DNA from: Streptomyces sp. Tue 6430
GTDB lineage: Bacteria; Actinomycetota; Actinomycetes; Streptomycetales; Streptomycetaceae
Assembly (NCBI GenBank): GCA_021568835.1
Contig: JAKGSH010000010.1
Location: 434,001 to 498,000 of the forward strand
Direction of reading: 5' to 3'
DNA length: 64,000 nucleotides
In this document: in pieces, positions 9,829 through 21,379 of the stretch
Layout: every line of letters begins with the position of its first letter
Position numbering within the stretch: the stretch's first letter is position 1
The notes under the pieces: generated by a model
The model's input: only the letters and a program-made list of their open reading frames with translations
Told to the model about the DNA's origin: nothing
Databases searched by the model: none
Made by a program: the position numbers and the translations under genes

Positions 9829-11984
9829 ATGAGGCAGCTCGACGTCTGGAAGAGGGGCGCCGTCCGGCTCGTCTGCGGACGGCGGTCCAAGTGGCTGGTC
9901 CTGATCCTCTGGCTGGTCGTCCTGGTGATCGCGGCACCCTTCGGCGCGAAGCTGAACGACGCGCAGGACAACGACGCCCAGTCCTGGCTGCCGGGCTCCG
10001 CCGAGTCCACCCGGGTCCTCAGCCTCTCCGAGGAGTTCCGGCCGGAGCAGATCCCCGCGGTCGTCGTCTACGCGCGCGCCGGCGGGCTGACCGACCAGGA
10101 CCGGCAGCGGATCGCCGAGGACGTCCGCGAGGTGAGCGCGCTGCGCGCGCACGGCATCCGCGGCGCGGAGGTCAAGGGTCCGGTCTTCGACCGGCCGACC
10201 GCGCCACGGGCCGCCCAGATCTACGTGCCCGTCACCATGAACGCGCAGGGCTGGCAGCGCATCGCCCCCGCGGTCGACTCCATCCGCGACGACGTGGGCC
10301 GGGGCGAGGACGGGCTCACCGTGCACATCACGGGCCCCGGCGGCACGTCGGCCGACTTCTCCAAGGCCTTCGAGGGCATCGACACGACACTGCTGTTCTC
10401 CGCGATGGCCGTCGTGGTCGTGATGCTCCTGTTCACCTTCCGCAGCCCGGTCCTGCTGTTCGTGCCGCTGCTCGGGTGGTGGCCGCGCTGTTCACGGCCC
10501 AGGCCCTGATCCACCTCCTCGCCACGCACGCCGGCCTGACGGTCAACGGCCAGAGCGCGGGCATCCTGACGGTGCTCGTCTTCGGCGCGGGCACCGACTA
10601 CGCGCTGCTGCTGGTCGCCCGTTACCGGGAGGAGCTGCGTCGCCACCACGACCGGCACGAGGCGATGGAGCTGGCCCTCAACCGGGCCGGTCCGGCGGTC
10701 GTCGCCTCCGGCGCCACGGTCGTGCTGAGCATGCTGGTGCTGCTGGTCGCCGAGATGAACTCGACCCGGGGCCTGGGCCCGGTCGCCGCCATCGGCGTCG
10801 CGGTCGCCCTGCTGGCGATGCTCACGCTCTTCCCGGCCCTGCTGCTCGTCTTCGGCCGCTGGATCTTCTGGCCGGCCGTTCCGCACGAGGGGTCCGCCGA
10901 TCCCACCACGGGCGGCGTGTGGGCCCGTACCGGGCGCCGTATCGCCCGCCGCCCCCGCCTGGTGTGGGGCGTCACGGCCGCGGTGCTGGCGGCCCTGTCC
11001 CTCGGTCTGCTGCAGCTGCGCGCGGCGGGCATCGCCAACGCGGACGCCCTCACCGGCGAACCGGACTCGATCGCCGGGCAGAAGGTGTCGGCGCGCTACT
11101 TCCCGGCCGGCGCCGGTGATCCGCTGGTGGTCGTGGCGAACACGGACCGGGCGGAGCGGGTGGGCCGCACGGTCGCCGCGGACCCGGGGGTCGTCCCGGC
11201 GAGCGTCGGCACACCGCCCGGGACCGCGCCCGAGCACGACGGGAAGGTGCTGCTGGAGGCGACGATGCGCGCCCCCGCCGACAGTTCCGAGGCGAAGGCG
11301 ACCGTGGAGCGCGTGCGCGACGCGGTGCACGCCGTGCCCGGCGCCGACGCGCGGGTGGGCGGCGGCACCGCGGCCCTGCTGGACATGGACGAGGCCCAGA
11401 CCCACGACAACTACCTGGTCATCCCCCTGGTCCTGGTCGTGGTGCTGCTCGTGCTCAGCGTGCTGCTGCGCGCCCTGGTGGCGCCGCTGCTGCTGGTCGG
11501 GACGGTGGTGCTGTCCCTGGCCACCGCGCTCGGACTGAGCGCCCTCGTCTTCCGGCACGTCTTCGACTACGCGGGCGAGGACGTGGCCTTCCCGCTGTTC
11601 GTGTTCGTGTTCCTGGTGGCGCTGGGCATCGACTACAACATCTTCCTGACGACACGCATCCGCGAGGAGGCGGTCCGGCAGGGCACCCGGCCCGGCGTGG
11701 TCACGGGCCTGGCCACGACCGGGGCGGTGATCACCTCGGCCGGCCTGGTCCTGGCCGGCACCTTCGCCGTGCTCGGCACGCTTCCCGTCCTGGGTTTCGC
11801 CGAGATCGGCTTCGCGGTCGCGCTGGGCGTCCTGCTGGACACCTTCGTCGTCCGGTCCGTCCTGGTCACCGCGCTCTTCCTGGACGTGGGCGAGAAGGTG
11901 TGGTGGCCGCACCCGCTGGCCCACCGGGACGACGCGGCGCGGGCGCCCCGGCCCAAAGCGCCGGTCAGCCGGTCCTCCGAATGA
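9829..11984 (+). CDS. MMPL/RND family membrane transporter, frame broken once
   Basis: Large membrane protein of the MmpL type (about 718 aa repaired) with two six-helix halves. It starts at the ATG at 9829 ([14 protein letters not shown]), then a first span ([18 protein letters not shown]), an extracytoplasmic domain, and the helix pairs carrying [11 protein letters not shown] and the second-half counterpart [11 protein letters not shown], whose Asp/Tyr residues belong to the proton-relay motif of the family. The frame breaks at VPLLG; one added G at 10474-10476 reconnects it ([15 protein letters not shown]). It is likely a lipid or drug exporter with no sign of the substrate. It diverges from rpe (134 bp between starts), and its 3' end overlaps that of rsmB by 20 bp. 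Confidence 0.88.
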
Positions 11985-13382
11985 GCGCCAGGTACATCGC
12001 GTCGGTCCCGTGCACGTGCGGCCACAACTGGACGTCGGGCCCGTCGCCGAGGTCGGGCACGCCCGGGAGCAGGGGCCGTGCGTCGAGCAGTTCGGCCTCC
12101 GGGAACTGCTTGAGCAGGTCGGCGACGACGGCCCGGGTCTCCGCGAGGTGCGGGGAGCAGGTGGCGTACCCGACGACGCCCCGACCCGTACGGACTCCAG
12201 CGCGGTCCGCAGCAGGCCGCGCTGGAGGGGGGCGAAGCCGTCCAGGTCCTCGGGCCGGCGCCGCCAGCGCGCCTCGGGCCGACGGCGCAGGGCGCCGAGC
12301 CCGGTGCAGGGCACGTCCATCAGCACCCGGTCGAAGGAACCGGGCCGCCACGGCGGCCGCGTCCCGTCGGCGGCGAGGACCTGGTACGGGCCGGGGTTCC
12401 CGGCGAGCGCCTTGGCCACGAGCCCGGCCCGGTGCGGCTGCTTCTCCGAGGCGAGCAGCACGGCGCCGCGTTCGGCGGCGAGGGCCGCCAGCAGCGCGGC
12501 CTTGCCGCCGGGCCCGGCGCAGCCGTCGAGCCAGCGCGTGTCGGACCCCTCCAGCGGCGCGTTGGCGAGCGCGAGCGCGACCAGCTGGCTCCCCTCGTCC
12601 TGCACGCCCGCGCGCCCGGACCGCACGGCCTCGATCGCGCCGGGTTCGCCGCCCTCGGCGAGCCGTACGGCATACGGCGACCAGCGTCCGGGGACGGCGG
12701 CCTCCTCGCACAGCAGCTCGTCCGTCGTGGCCCGGCCGGGCCGGGCGACCAGGGTCACCTCGGGCCGCTCATTGTCGGCCGCCAGCAGTTCCTCGATGCC
12801 GGCCCGGCCGCCGCCGAGGGAGTCCCACAGCGCGGAGACGACCCAGCGTGGGTGCGAGTGGACGACGGCGAGGTGGTCCTCGGGGTCGTCGTCGTAAGGC
12901 GGCGCGACCTTCTCGATCCAGGTGTCGAGGTCGTGCTGGGCGACCTTGCGCAGGACCGCGTTGACGAACTTGGCCCGCCCGTCACCGAGCACCACCCGCG
13001 CCAGCTCGACGGAGGCGGACACGGCGGCGTGCGTCGGGATCCTGGTCCCGAGCAGCTGGTGCACACCGAGGCTGAGCACGTCGAGCACGGGCGGGTCGAC
13101 CTCCCGCAGCGGCCGGTCGACACACGCGGCGACGATCGCGTCGTACGTCCCCTGCCGGCGCAGCGTGCCGTACACCAGCTCGGTGGCGAGGGCGGCGTCC
13201 CGTCCGTCGAAGTCCCCGCTCGCCCGCGCCTTGCGCAGCAGCGGCGGCAGCACGAGGTTGGCGTAGGCGTCCCGCTCGTCCACGGCCCGCAGCACCTCGA
13301 ACGCGAGGAAGCGGACGGGGTCCTTCTTGGGCCGACGGTGGGGCTTGCCGGTGGTGCGGGGACGGGGGGGCTGCTCGCTCAC
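11965..13382 (-). CDS. rsmB: 16S rRNA (cytosine-967-C5) methyltransferase RsmB/Fmu, frame broken once
   Basis: SAM-dependent rRNA m5C methyltransferase, about 472 aa repaired. It has an N-terminal NusB-like RNA-binding domain (about residues 25-160; RFLAFEVLRAVDERDAYANL) and a C-terminal Rossmann methyltransferase domain (GVQDEGSQLVALAL, WLDGCAGPGGKAALLAAL, motif IV DVPCTGLGALRRRPE, catalytic motif GYATCSPH). The catalytic TC motif is only in frame if one G/C is added in the run at 12179-12182. The GTG at 13382 is the start. It sits downstream of fmt on the same strand (139 bp gap), the usual fmt-rsmB pairing. Confidence 0.9.
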
Positions 13383-13521
13383 GAAAAAGGTGCTCCGGAT
13401 TGCAGGATGACGGTACGTCCAGCCTACGACGGGCGGGCCGGCCTCCGTTCCGCCCACTCCTGCGGCCGCTCCCCGCGGCTGCCGCCCCGGCCCGCGGCCG
13501 CCGTCCCGGCCGCGGCGTCGG

Positions 13522-14478
13522 CTACTCGCCCGCCCGCTCCCCGGCGGGCTCCCCGACCCGCTCGCCGTCCGTGATGCGCACCCCGCGGGCCCAGTCGGCC
13601 GCCCGCATCGGCTTCTTGCCCTGCGCCTGCACCCACAGCAGCTCGACGGCGTGCGATCCGGTGCCGACGTGCACGCTGTTCTTGCCGACGGCCAGGGCGC
13701 TCGGCGCGAGGTCGTCACGCTCCGGCGCGGTCCGCACCTGGACGAGCTTGAGCCGCTCCCCGCGGAACGTCGTCCAGGCGCCCGGCGCGGGAGTGCAGCC
13801 GCGCACGACCCGGTCGACGCGCAGCGCCGGAGCGGCCCAGTCGACCCGCGCGTCCTCGACGGTGATCTTCGGCGCGAGGGTGATGCCGTCCTGCGGCTGC
13901 GGTACGGCCTGGAGCGAACCGTCCTCGATCCCGTCCATGGTGGCGGCGAGCAGTCCGGCGCCGGCGAACGCCAGCCGGGTGAGCAGATCGCCGCTGGTGT
14001 CGGTGGGCCGGACCTCCTCCGTCACCGTGCCGTAGACGGGCCCGGAGTCGAGCCCCTCCTCGATGAGGAAGGTGGAGGCGCCGGTGATCTCGTCCCCCGC
14101 CATGACGGCGTGCTGCACGGGCGCGGCCCCGCGCCAGGCGGGCAGCAGCGAGAAGTGCAGGTTGACCCAGCCGCGGGCCGGGATGTCGAGGGCCGCCTTG
14201 GGCAGCAGGGCGCCGTAGGCGACGACGGGACAGCAGTCCGGGGCGATCTCCGCGAGCCGCGCCAGGAACTCCGGCTCGCGCGGCCGGGCCGGCTTCAGCA
14301 CCTCGATCCCGGCCTCCTCGGCCCGCTGTGCCACGGGGGAGGCGACCAGCCTGCGCCCCCGTCCCGCCTGCGCGTCGGGCCGCGTGACGACGGCGGCCAC
14401 CTCGTGCCGACCGGAGGCGAGCAGGGCGTCCAGAGCGGGAACGGCGACCTCGGGGGTACCGGCGAAGACGAGCTTCAT
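13522..14478 (-). CDS. fmt: Methionyl-tRNA formyltransferase
   Basis: Formylates initiator Met-tRNA using 10-formyl-tetrahydrofolate. 318 aa. It has the N-terminal formyltransferase domain ([20 protein letters not shown], catalytic [18 protein letters not shown] with Asn and His, then the conserved EEGLDSGPV) and the C-terminal tRNA-contacting OB domain (from about residue 210). The frame is intact from the ATG at 14478. It is divergent from the small regulator-like gene at 14751. Confidence 0.96.
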   Translation of the reverse strand: MKLVFAGTPEVAVPALDALLASGRHEVAAVVTRPDAQAGRGRRLVASPVAQRAEEAGIEVLKPARPREPEFLARLAEIAPDCCPVVAYGALLPKAALDIPARGWVNLHFSLLPAWRGAAPVQHAVMAGDEITGASTFLIEEGLDSGPVYGTVTEEVRPTDTSGDLLTRLAFAGAGLLAATMDGIEDGSLQAVPQPQDGITLAPKITVEDARVDWAAPALRVDRVVRGCTPAPGAWTTFRGERLKLVQVRTAPERDDLAPSALAVGKNSVHVGTGSHAVELLWVQAQGKKPMRAADWARGVRITDGERVGEPAGERAGE

Positions 14479-14480
14479 GA

Positions 14481-15296
<816 letters not shown>

Positions 15297-15306
15297 CCCC
15301 TCCCAC

Positions 15307-15334
15307 CCGCCCCCTCGGCGCCCCGAGGGGGCGG
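15307..15334 (+). terminator. Hairpin terminator behind the 14751 gene
   Basis: 12-bp perfect stem CCGCCCCCTCGG / CCGAGGGGGCGG with a 4-base loop, 11 bp after the stop codon. No T-run follows, as is usual in Streptomyces. Confidence 0.7.
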
Positions 15335-15884
15335 ACGCATGCCGAGACCGGCACGGCGGAGGCATGTCGAGGCGGAGCGGCGAAGGCCGGGACGGCGGCA
15401 CACCCGCTCGGCGCAGCACGGGGCGCCCGGGGCGGGCCGCGGGCCCGTGGACCGCTCGCCCCCGTGGAGACGGCCTGCGGCCCGGCCCCCGTGGCCGACC
15501 GCCCACTGCCCACAGTTGAGTACCCACGGCTCACAGCCCGCGGCTGGCTGCCGCCTGCTCACGGCCCACGATCGAGTGCTCACGGCCCACGGCTGACTGC
15601 CGCCTGCCGACGGCTCGCAGCTCACGGCTGAGTGTCCACGGTTCACAGCCCACAGCTGACTGCCGCCAGCCCCCAGCTGAGTGTTCACGGCTGGCTGCCG
15701 CCTGCCGACGGCTGACCGCCACCCCCGACCCCCGATCCCCGATCCCCGATCCCCGACCACATAACCGTCACAGCGCGACTTCCGGTCCCGAGCCACAGCT
15801 GACCATCAACCGCAGATCGCAGATCGCAGATCGCAGATCGCCCACCACCTACCGCCGCAGCCCACTCCCCACCCCGGCCGATCG
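15335..15884. repeat. 550-bp non-coding, repeat-rich spacer
   Basis: This lies between two convergent genes and I see no convincing gene in it. It contains three repeat types. From about 15540 to 15720 are degenerate copies of CACGGCTGACTGCCGCCTGC with interspersed CTCACGGC/CACAGCC words. At 15731-15765 the heptad CCCCGAT occurs four times. At 15811-15840 the heptad CGCAGAT occurs four times. The repeats may reflect slippage; no terminal inverted repeats or target duplications were seen. Confidence 0.6.
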
Positions 15885-18131
15885 TCACCCGATGTCCAGC
15901 GGATCCATCCGCACCCACACCGCCCCCGAGGCCCCCTCACCCCGCGAGGCCGCACCACCCCGTGAAGCCGCACCACCGCGTGAGGCCGCACCCCCCGTGA
16001 AGCCGCACCACCGCGTGAGGCCGCACCCCCCCGCGCCATCCGCGCGGCCTGCGCCGCCTTGAGCGCGGCGGCCAGGGCGGCCCCCTCCCCGGCGGCACCC
16101 GGACCAGTGCCCGCTCCCACTGCTCGCCGGGCGGCGGCGCACCCGGCCGTCGAGGCCGCCCCGCGGGAGTGACCGGCAGCGGGACGGGTCCCAGCACCTC
16201 GGCCTCCGGGGGCAGCTCCACGGAGCCGAGGAAAGCGGCCACCGCCTCCCCCGTCCCGGTGACGGCCGCCATCCGCGACACCGGGGGGAAGCCCAGCTCG
16301 GCCCGTTCCGACAGTTCGCGCACGGCGTGTCCGACGGGGTCCCACCGCACCAGCGCCTGCACCGGACGCAGGGTCGGCTCGGCGACGACGACCACGGTCC
16401 CCCCGTCGCCCTGGGGCCGTACCAGGGAGGCGGCCGCGATCCAGCGGCGCAGCGCGTCCTCCCCGGCCCGCAGGTCGGGCCGTCCGACCATGGCCCAGCC
16501 GTCCAGCAGCAGGGCCGCCGCGTACCCGCCCTCGGCGACGGGCTCGGCACCCGGTGTGCTCACGACGAGCGCGGGTGTGCCGGGCACGGTGTCCAGCACC
16601 TGCTCCCGCCCGGAGGTGCGCACCGGTACGGCCGGGAACGCCCGGCCCAGTTCCTCGGCGGTCCGCCGCGCCCCGACGACCTGCGCGCGCAACCGGAAGC
16701 CACCGCACTCCGGGCAGTGCCAGGCCCCTTCCTCGCGCCCGCACCAGCCGCACCACAGCGCCCCGCCGTCCCTCGCCTCCAGGGGCCCGGAACAGTGCCG
16801 GCACCGGGCGGGGGCCCGGCAGGCGGCGCACGCCATGCGTGGCACGTAGCCACGCCGCGGCACCTGCACGAGCACGGGCCCGTGCCGCAGGCCCTCGCGG
16901 ACGGCCTGCCAGGCGAGGCTGGGCAGCCGGGCGGCCCGGGCGGCCTCGTCCCGGGCGAGATCCTGGTCCCCCACGGTCCGCACCAGCGGCGCGGCCCGGC
17001 GCACCTGCTCCCGGCCGGCGGCCAGGGGCCGCGCCCACCCGCTCTCGACGAGCTGCGCCCCCTCGACGGTGGAGCTCCACCCCCCATCAGGAAGCCGCAC
17101 TTGTCCTGCGCCGCGCGCAGCAGCAGCACATCGCGCGCGTGCGGCTGCGGGGCGTGCTGCTCGCTGTGGTTGTCGTCGCCGTCGTCCCACACGGCGACCA
17201 GTCCCAGGTCGCGCACCGGCGCGAACATGGCGGCCCGCGTCCCGACGACCGCCCGCACGCTCGCGCGCCGCACCGCGAGCCACTCCCGGTACCGCTTCTC
17301 CGGCCCGGCGTCGGCGGTGAGCAGGGCGTGCCGCCCCTCCCCCAGCAGGGCCGTCAGGGCGCCGTCCACGCGCGCGGCGGCCCGCCCGTCCGGTACGACG
17401 ACGAGGGCGCCGCGCCCCGAGGCCAGCGTCGCGGCGACGGCCCGCGCCAGCTCCTCGCTCCACTCGGGGCCGGGCAGCGCGTTCCACACGGCCCTCGGGG
17501 ATCCTCCCCGGGCCAGCGCGTCGAGGAACGCGGCCCCGTGCTCGTACCGCCCCCACGAGCCCGGTGGCGGCGCCTGCGGCGGGGCGAGGGGCGCGGGCGA
17601 GGGGCGCTGCTCGGCCCGGGCGCTGCGCGGCGGCACGGCCAGCTGGAGCACGTCAGCCAGGCTCCCCGCGTACCGGTCGGCGACGGAGCGCGCAAGCCCC
17701 AGCAGTTCCGGACTCAGCACGGGCTCGGGCGACACGACCTGGGCGAGAGCGGCCAGCGGCCCGGCGTAGTCCGACTCGGCGAGCCGCTCGACGAGGAACC
17801 CGTCGATCAGCCCGCCCCCCTCACGGCGCCCCTCGCGCACCCGCCCGCGACCGGCCCCGAACCGCACCCGCACCCGCACGCCCGGCTGGGCGTCCGCGTC
17901 CAGCTCGGCCGGCACCGCGTAGTCGAAGTACCGGTCGAGGTGCAGGACGCCCTTGTCGACGAGGACCCGCGCGACCGGCAGCCTCTCGGCGAGCGCGGCC
18001 CCCCGCCAGGTCCGCGGCTTCGCCCGCGGCGCCTTGGCCTGCCGCACGCTCTCGCGGAGAAGCGCGAGCTGTTCCGGCGGCGCCCCGTCCCCGCCGCCAC
18101 CGCCCTCCCGCTGCCCGTTGTCGCTGCTCAC
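15885..18131 (-). CDS. priA: Primosomal protein N' (PriA), helicase motifs lost; frame broken three times
   Basis: Replication-restart protein homologue, about 749 aa when repaired. N-terminal 3'-DNA-binding domain: ARVLVDKGVLHLDRYFDYAV. The zinc-binding module is intact: four CxxC pairs in CAAC, CRHC, CGWC and CPEC. In contrast, the Walker A loop is replaced (NALPGPEWSEELARAV instead of GxxxSGKT) and the DEEH box reads VAVWDDGDDNHS, so ATP-driven helicase activity is very unlikely, as known for actinobacterial PriA. Single-base losses near 17080-17085, 16087-16090 and 15991-15996 split the frame. The repaired C-terminus carries (GGAASR)5 before the conserved end VWVRMDPLDIG. GTG at 18131 was taken as the start; ATG at 18143 is an alternative. 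Confidence 0.88.
15942..16030 (-). repeat. 18-bp repeat encoding (GGAASR)n near the PriA C-terminus
   Basis: Five near-identical 18-bp units (one base short in the sequence as given, in the C-run at 15991-15996) encode Gly-Gly-Ala-Ala-Ser-Arg repeats on the minus strand, just before the conserved last 15 or so residues of PriA. Confidence 0.7.
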
Positions 18132-18236
18132 GCCTGCATTCATACCAAACGCCGCTGACAACGGCCGCCCTCGAGCGCCCCCGCCCCCGCCCGCCCGCAC
18201 CCCCGCCGGCCGCGGGGCGGCGCCGCGCAACGCCGA

Positions 18237-18264
18237 GGCCCGGCCTCCCTGGGGAAGCCGGGCC
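18237..18264 (-). terminator. Hairpin behind metK
   Basis: Stem GGCCCGGC / GCCGGGCC, extended inward after one mismatch, about 25 bp after the metK stop on the minus strand. Probable terminator. Confidence 0.5.
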
Positions 18265-18288
18265 CGGTGCGTCGCGGTGGCGGTGGCC

Positions 18289-19497
18289 TCAGAGGCCCGC
18301 CGCCTCCTTCAGCGCGTCCACGCGGTCCGTGCGCTCCCACGTGAAGTCGGGCAGCTCGCGACCGAAGTGGCCGTACGCGGCGGTCTGGGCGTAGATCGGG
18401 CGCAGCAGGTCGAGGTCGCGGATGATCGCGGCCGGGCGGAGGTCGAAGACCTCGTCGATGGCCTTCTCGATCTTCTCGGGGTCGATCTTGTGCGTGCCGA
18501 AGGTCTCGACGAACAGACCGACCGGCTCGGCCTTGCCGATGGCGTACGCGACCTGGACCTCGCAGCGCGCGGCCAGGCCGGCGGCGACGACGTTCTTCGC
18601 GACCCAGCGCATCGCGTAGGCGGCGGAGCGGTCGACCTTGGACGGGTCCTTGCCGGAGAAGGCACCGCCGCCGTGACGGGCGAAGCCGCCGTAGGTGTCG
18701 ATGATGATCTTGCGGCCGGTCAGACCCGCGTCGCCCATCGGGCCGCCGATCTCGAAGCGGCCGGTGGGGTTGACCAGCAGGCGGTAGTTCTCGGTGTCGA
18801 TCTTGATGCCCTCGTCCAGCAGGGCCTTCAGCTCCGGCTCCACGACGAACTCGCGGATGTCGGGGGCGAGCAGCGACTCCAGGTCGATGTCGGAGGCGTG
18901 CTGCGAGGAGACGACGACGGTGTCCAGACGGACCGCCTTGTCGCCGTCGTACTCGATGGTGACCTGGGTCTTGCCGTCGGGGCGCAGGTAGGGGATGGTG
19001 CCGTTCTTGCGGACGTCCGAGAGGCGCTTCGACAGGCGGTGGGCCAGGAAGATCGGGAGCGGCATCAGCGTCGGCGTCTCGTCGGAGGCGTAGCCGAACA
19101 TCAGGCCCTGGTCGCCCGCGCCCTGCCGGTCCAGCTCGTCGTCGTCGCCCTCGACCCGCGTCTCGTACGCCGTGTCGACACCCTGGGCGATGTCGGGGGA
19201 CTGCGCGCCGATGGACACCGAGACGCCGCAGGAGGCGCCGTCGAAGCCCTTCTTCGAGGAGTCGTAGCCGATCTCCAGGATCTTGTCCCGGACCAGCTGC
19301 GGGATCGGCGCGTACGCCTTGGTGGTGACCTCACCGGCCACGTGCACCAGGCCGGTCGTGATCAGGGTCTCTACGGCGACCCGGGACGTCGGGTCCTCGC
19401 GCAGGAGCGCGTCGAGAATGGTGTCGCTGATCTGGTCAGCGATCTTGTCGGGGTGACCCTCGGTCACGGACTCCGAGGTGAACAGGCGACGGGACAC
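18289..19497 (-). CDS. metK: S-adenosylmethionine synthetase
   Basis: Makes S-adenosylmethionine from methionine and ATP; cytosolic tetramer in the family. 402 aa, intact. Signature features: [20 protein letters not shown] near the start (catalytic His, metal ligand), [14 protein letters not shown], the loop [12 protein letters not shown], and the P-loop-like [16 protein letters not shown]. The GTG at 19497 was chosen because an AGGGAG ribosome-binding site lies 6-7 bases before it and homology begins at [11 protein letters not shown]. It lies between priA and coaBC on the same strand. Confidence 0.97.
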   Translation of the reverse strand: MSRRLFTSESVTEGHPDKIADQISDTILDALLREDPTSRVAVETLITTGLVHVAGEVTTKAYAPIPQLVRDKILEIGYDSSKKGFDGASCGVSVSIGAQSPDIAQGVDTAYETRVEGDDDELDRQGAGDQGLMFGYASDETPTLMPLPIFLAHRLSKRLSDVRKNGTIPYLRPDGKTQVTIEYDGDKAVRLDTVVVSSQHASDIDLESLLAPDIREFVVEPELKALLDEGIKIDTENYRLLVNPTGRFEIGGPMGDAGLTGRKIIIDTYGGFARHGGGAFSGKDPSKVDRSAAYAMRWVAKNVVAAGLAARCEVQVAYAIGKAEPVGLFVETFGTHKIDPEKIEKAIDEVFDLRPAAIIRDLDLLRPIYAQTAAYGHFGRELPDFTWERTDRVDALKEAAGL

Positions 19498-19730
19498 AAC
19501 GCTCCCTGGGGTTGCAGCGGCTGCTGGCTGATCATGGGCGGACGCGACGGGAGCTGCGCCCGGCGTCGTCCGACAACAGTTTATCGGTCGCGCTTCACCA
19601 CCGGCCCACCTGTCTCGCCTCTCGGGAGCCCTGTGACCTGCGGCACAGGCATTCTGCCGAATGCCGACCACTGTTGGCCAGGGGTGCCACGCCGAACGGG
19701 CGAGGGCCGGGGACCGTGCGCATCAAACAA

Positions 19731-20932
19731 TCACGCCAGCCGCCGCGTCACCAGGTCCCACACGATTTCGGCCAGCGCTTCCTTGGGGCCGTACGGGACG
19801 GGGGTCTCGCTGCCGTCGGCGCCCAGGACGACCGCCTCGTTCTCCTCCGAGCCGAAGGTCCTGCGCTCCCCCACCTCGTTGACGACCAGCAGATCGCAGC
19901 CCTTGCGGCGCAGTTTCGTCCGGCCGTTGGCCAGCACGTCGTCGGTCTCGGCGGCGAAACCGACGACCACCTGGCCGGGGCGGGCGCGCTCGGCGGAGAT
20001 CTCCGCGAGGATGTCCGGATTCCGCAGCAGAACGATGGGGTCCGGTTCCTGCCCGTCCTTCTTCTTGATCTTGCCGGACGCGTAGGCGGCGGGCCGGAAA
20101 TCGGCGACCGCGGCCGCCATGACCACCGCGTCGGCGTCGGCCGCCGCCTTCAGCACCGCCTCGCGCAGTTGTACGGCGGTGCCGACCCGGACGACGTCGA
20201 CGCCGGCGGGGTCGGGCAGCTCGGTGTTGGCCGCGACGAGCGTGACGCGGGCGCCGCGGGCGGCGGCCGTACGGGCGAGGGCGTAGCCCTGCTTGCCGGA
20301 GGAGCGGTTGCCGAGGAAGCGGACGGGGTCGAGGGGTTCGCGGGTGCCGCCCGCGCTGACGACGACGTGCCGCCCGGCCAGGTCGGGCTCCCGCGACCCG
20401 CGGGCCAGGACGCGTCGGCAGACCTCGAAGATCTCGGCGGGGTCGGGCAGCCGGCCCTTGCCGGTGTCGGCGCCGGTGAGCCGGCCGACGGCCGGTTCGA
20501 CGACGACGGCACCGCGGCGGCGCAGCGTCGCCACGTTCTCCCGGGTGGCCGGGTGCTCCCACATCTCGGTGTGCATCGCCGGCGCGAGGACGACCGGACA
20601 CCGGGCGGTGAGCAGGGTGTTGGTGAGCAGGTCGTCGGCCAGTCCGTGGGCGGCCTTGGCGAGCATGTCGGCCGTGGCGGGGCGACGACCACGAGGTCGG
20701 CGTGCTGGCCGATGCGGACGTGCGGGACCTCGTGGACGTCGTCCCAGACCTCGGTGGAGACCGGGTGACCGGAGAGGGCGGACCAGGTGGCCGCGCCGAC
20801 GAAGTGCAGAGCGGAGGCGGTGGGGACGACGCGCACGTCGTGACCCGACTCGGTGAGCCTGCGCAGCAGCTCGCAGGCCTTGTAGGCGGCGATGCCACCG
20901 CTGACCCCGAGCACGACCTTGGGTTTGTCCAC
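19731..20932 (-). CDS. coaBC: Bifunctional phosphopantothenoylcysteine decarboxylase/synthetase (CoaBC), frame broken once
   Basis: Two steps of coenzyme A synthesis. The N-terminal flavin-dependent CoaC domain (KPKVVLGVSGGIAAYKACEL; the LAPAMHTEMW loop) decarboxylates the product of the C-terminal CoaB domain (VSAGGTREPLDPVRFLGNRS; AAAVADFRP; CTP-dependent ligase). About 400 aa repaired; one C/G missing in the run at 20679-20682 separates the first 80 or so residues (ending ADLVVVAP) from the rest (ADMLAKAAHGLADDLL). GTG at 20932 is the start. Both active-site regions are otherwise complete. Confidence 0.93.
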
Positions 20933-20994
20933 CGTCTCTCCCCGGACCTCGGAAACCGTGCGCCGCGACTCCCGGCGCATGAGTCCATCACACA

Positions 20995-21029
20995 CCACAG
21001 GCCCGGCGGTCGCGCCGCCGGGCCTGTGG
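20995..21029 (-). terminator. Strong hairpin between rpoZ and coaBC
   Basis: 15-bp perfect stem CCACAGGCCCGGCGG / CCGCCGGGCCTGTGG with a 5-base loop, 26 bp after the rpoZ stop. It probably ends or attenuates the gmk-rpoZ transcript. A run of A follows on the plus strand. Confidence 0.7.
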
Positions 21030-21054
21030 AAAAACCTACTGCGAGCTGAAAATA

Positions 21055-21327
21055 CTACTGAGCCGGGCCCTCGATGGCCTCGGACGTCAGCAGGCCCGCG
21101 TTGATCTCGCGGAGCGCGATCGAGAGCGGCTTCTCGTGGACGTGGGTGTCGACGAGCGGACCGACGTACTCGAGGAGGCCCTCGCCGAGCTGCGAGTAGT
21201 ACGCGTTGATCTGGCGGGCCCGCTTGGCCGCGTAGATCACGAGGCTGTACTTCGAGTCGGTGGCCTCGAGGAGCTCGTCGATCGGCGGGTTGATGATGCC
21301 CTCGGGAGCGGAGATGGAAGAGGACAC
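21055..21327 (-). CDS. rpoZ: DNA-directed RNA polymerase omega subunit
   Basis: 90-aa omega subunit that helps fold and hold the beta-prime subunit. Contains the family core: [20 protein letters not shown] followed by [14 protein letters not shown]. In Streptomyces omega is needed for normal development. Intact; it follows gmk with a 52-bp gap, the conserved gmk-rpoZ-coaBC order. Confidence 0.97.
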   Translation of the reverse strand: MSSSISAPEGIINPPIDELLEATDSKYSLVIYAAKRARQINAYYSQLGEGLLEYVGPLVDTHVHEKPLSIALREINAGLLTSEAIEGPAQ

Positions 21328-21379
21328 GCTCTACCTTCCGATAGGTGGGAAAAAACGGGGCATGATCACACAGTCGTGA

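Noticed and set aside
10221..13718. Very long minus-strand open frame (over 1100 codons) running through the MMPL gene
   Set aside because: Its first part is rsmB in frame; the rest is the antisense shadow of the MMPL gene, with biased Gly/Arg/His/Gln composition and no family motifs.
15940..16045. CRISPR-like or transposon repeat in the priA tail
   Set aside because: Units are 18 bp, contiguous and in frame with priA, encoding GGAASR; no spacers and no inverted ends.
19498..19730. SAM riboswitch in front of metK
   Set aside because: I looked for a SAM-type aptamer core and terminator in this 230-bp leader and saw none, only a normal ribosome-binding site.
20995..21029. tRNA-like or attachment site
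   Set aside because: It is a simple 15-bp hairpin with no tRNA cloverleaf or integrase gene nearby.
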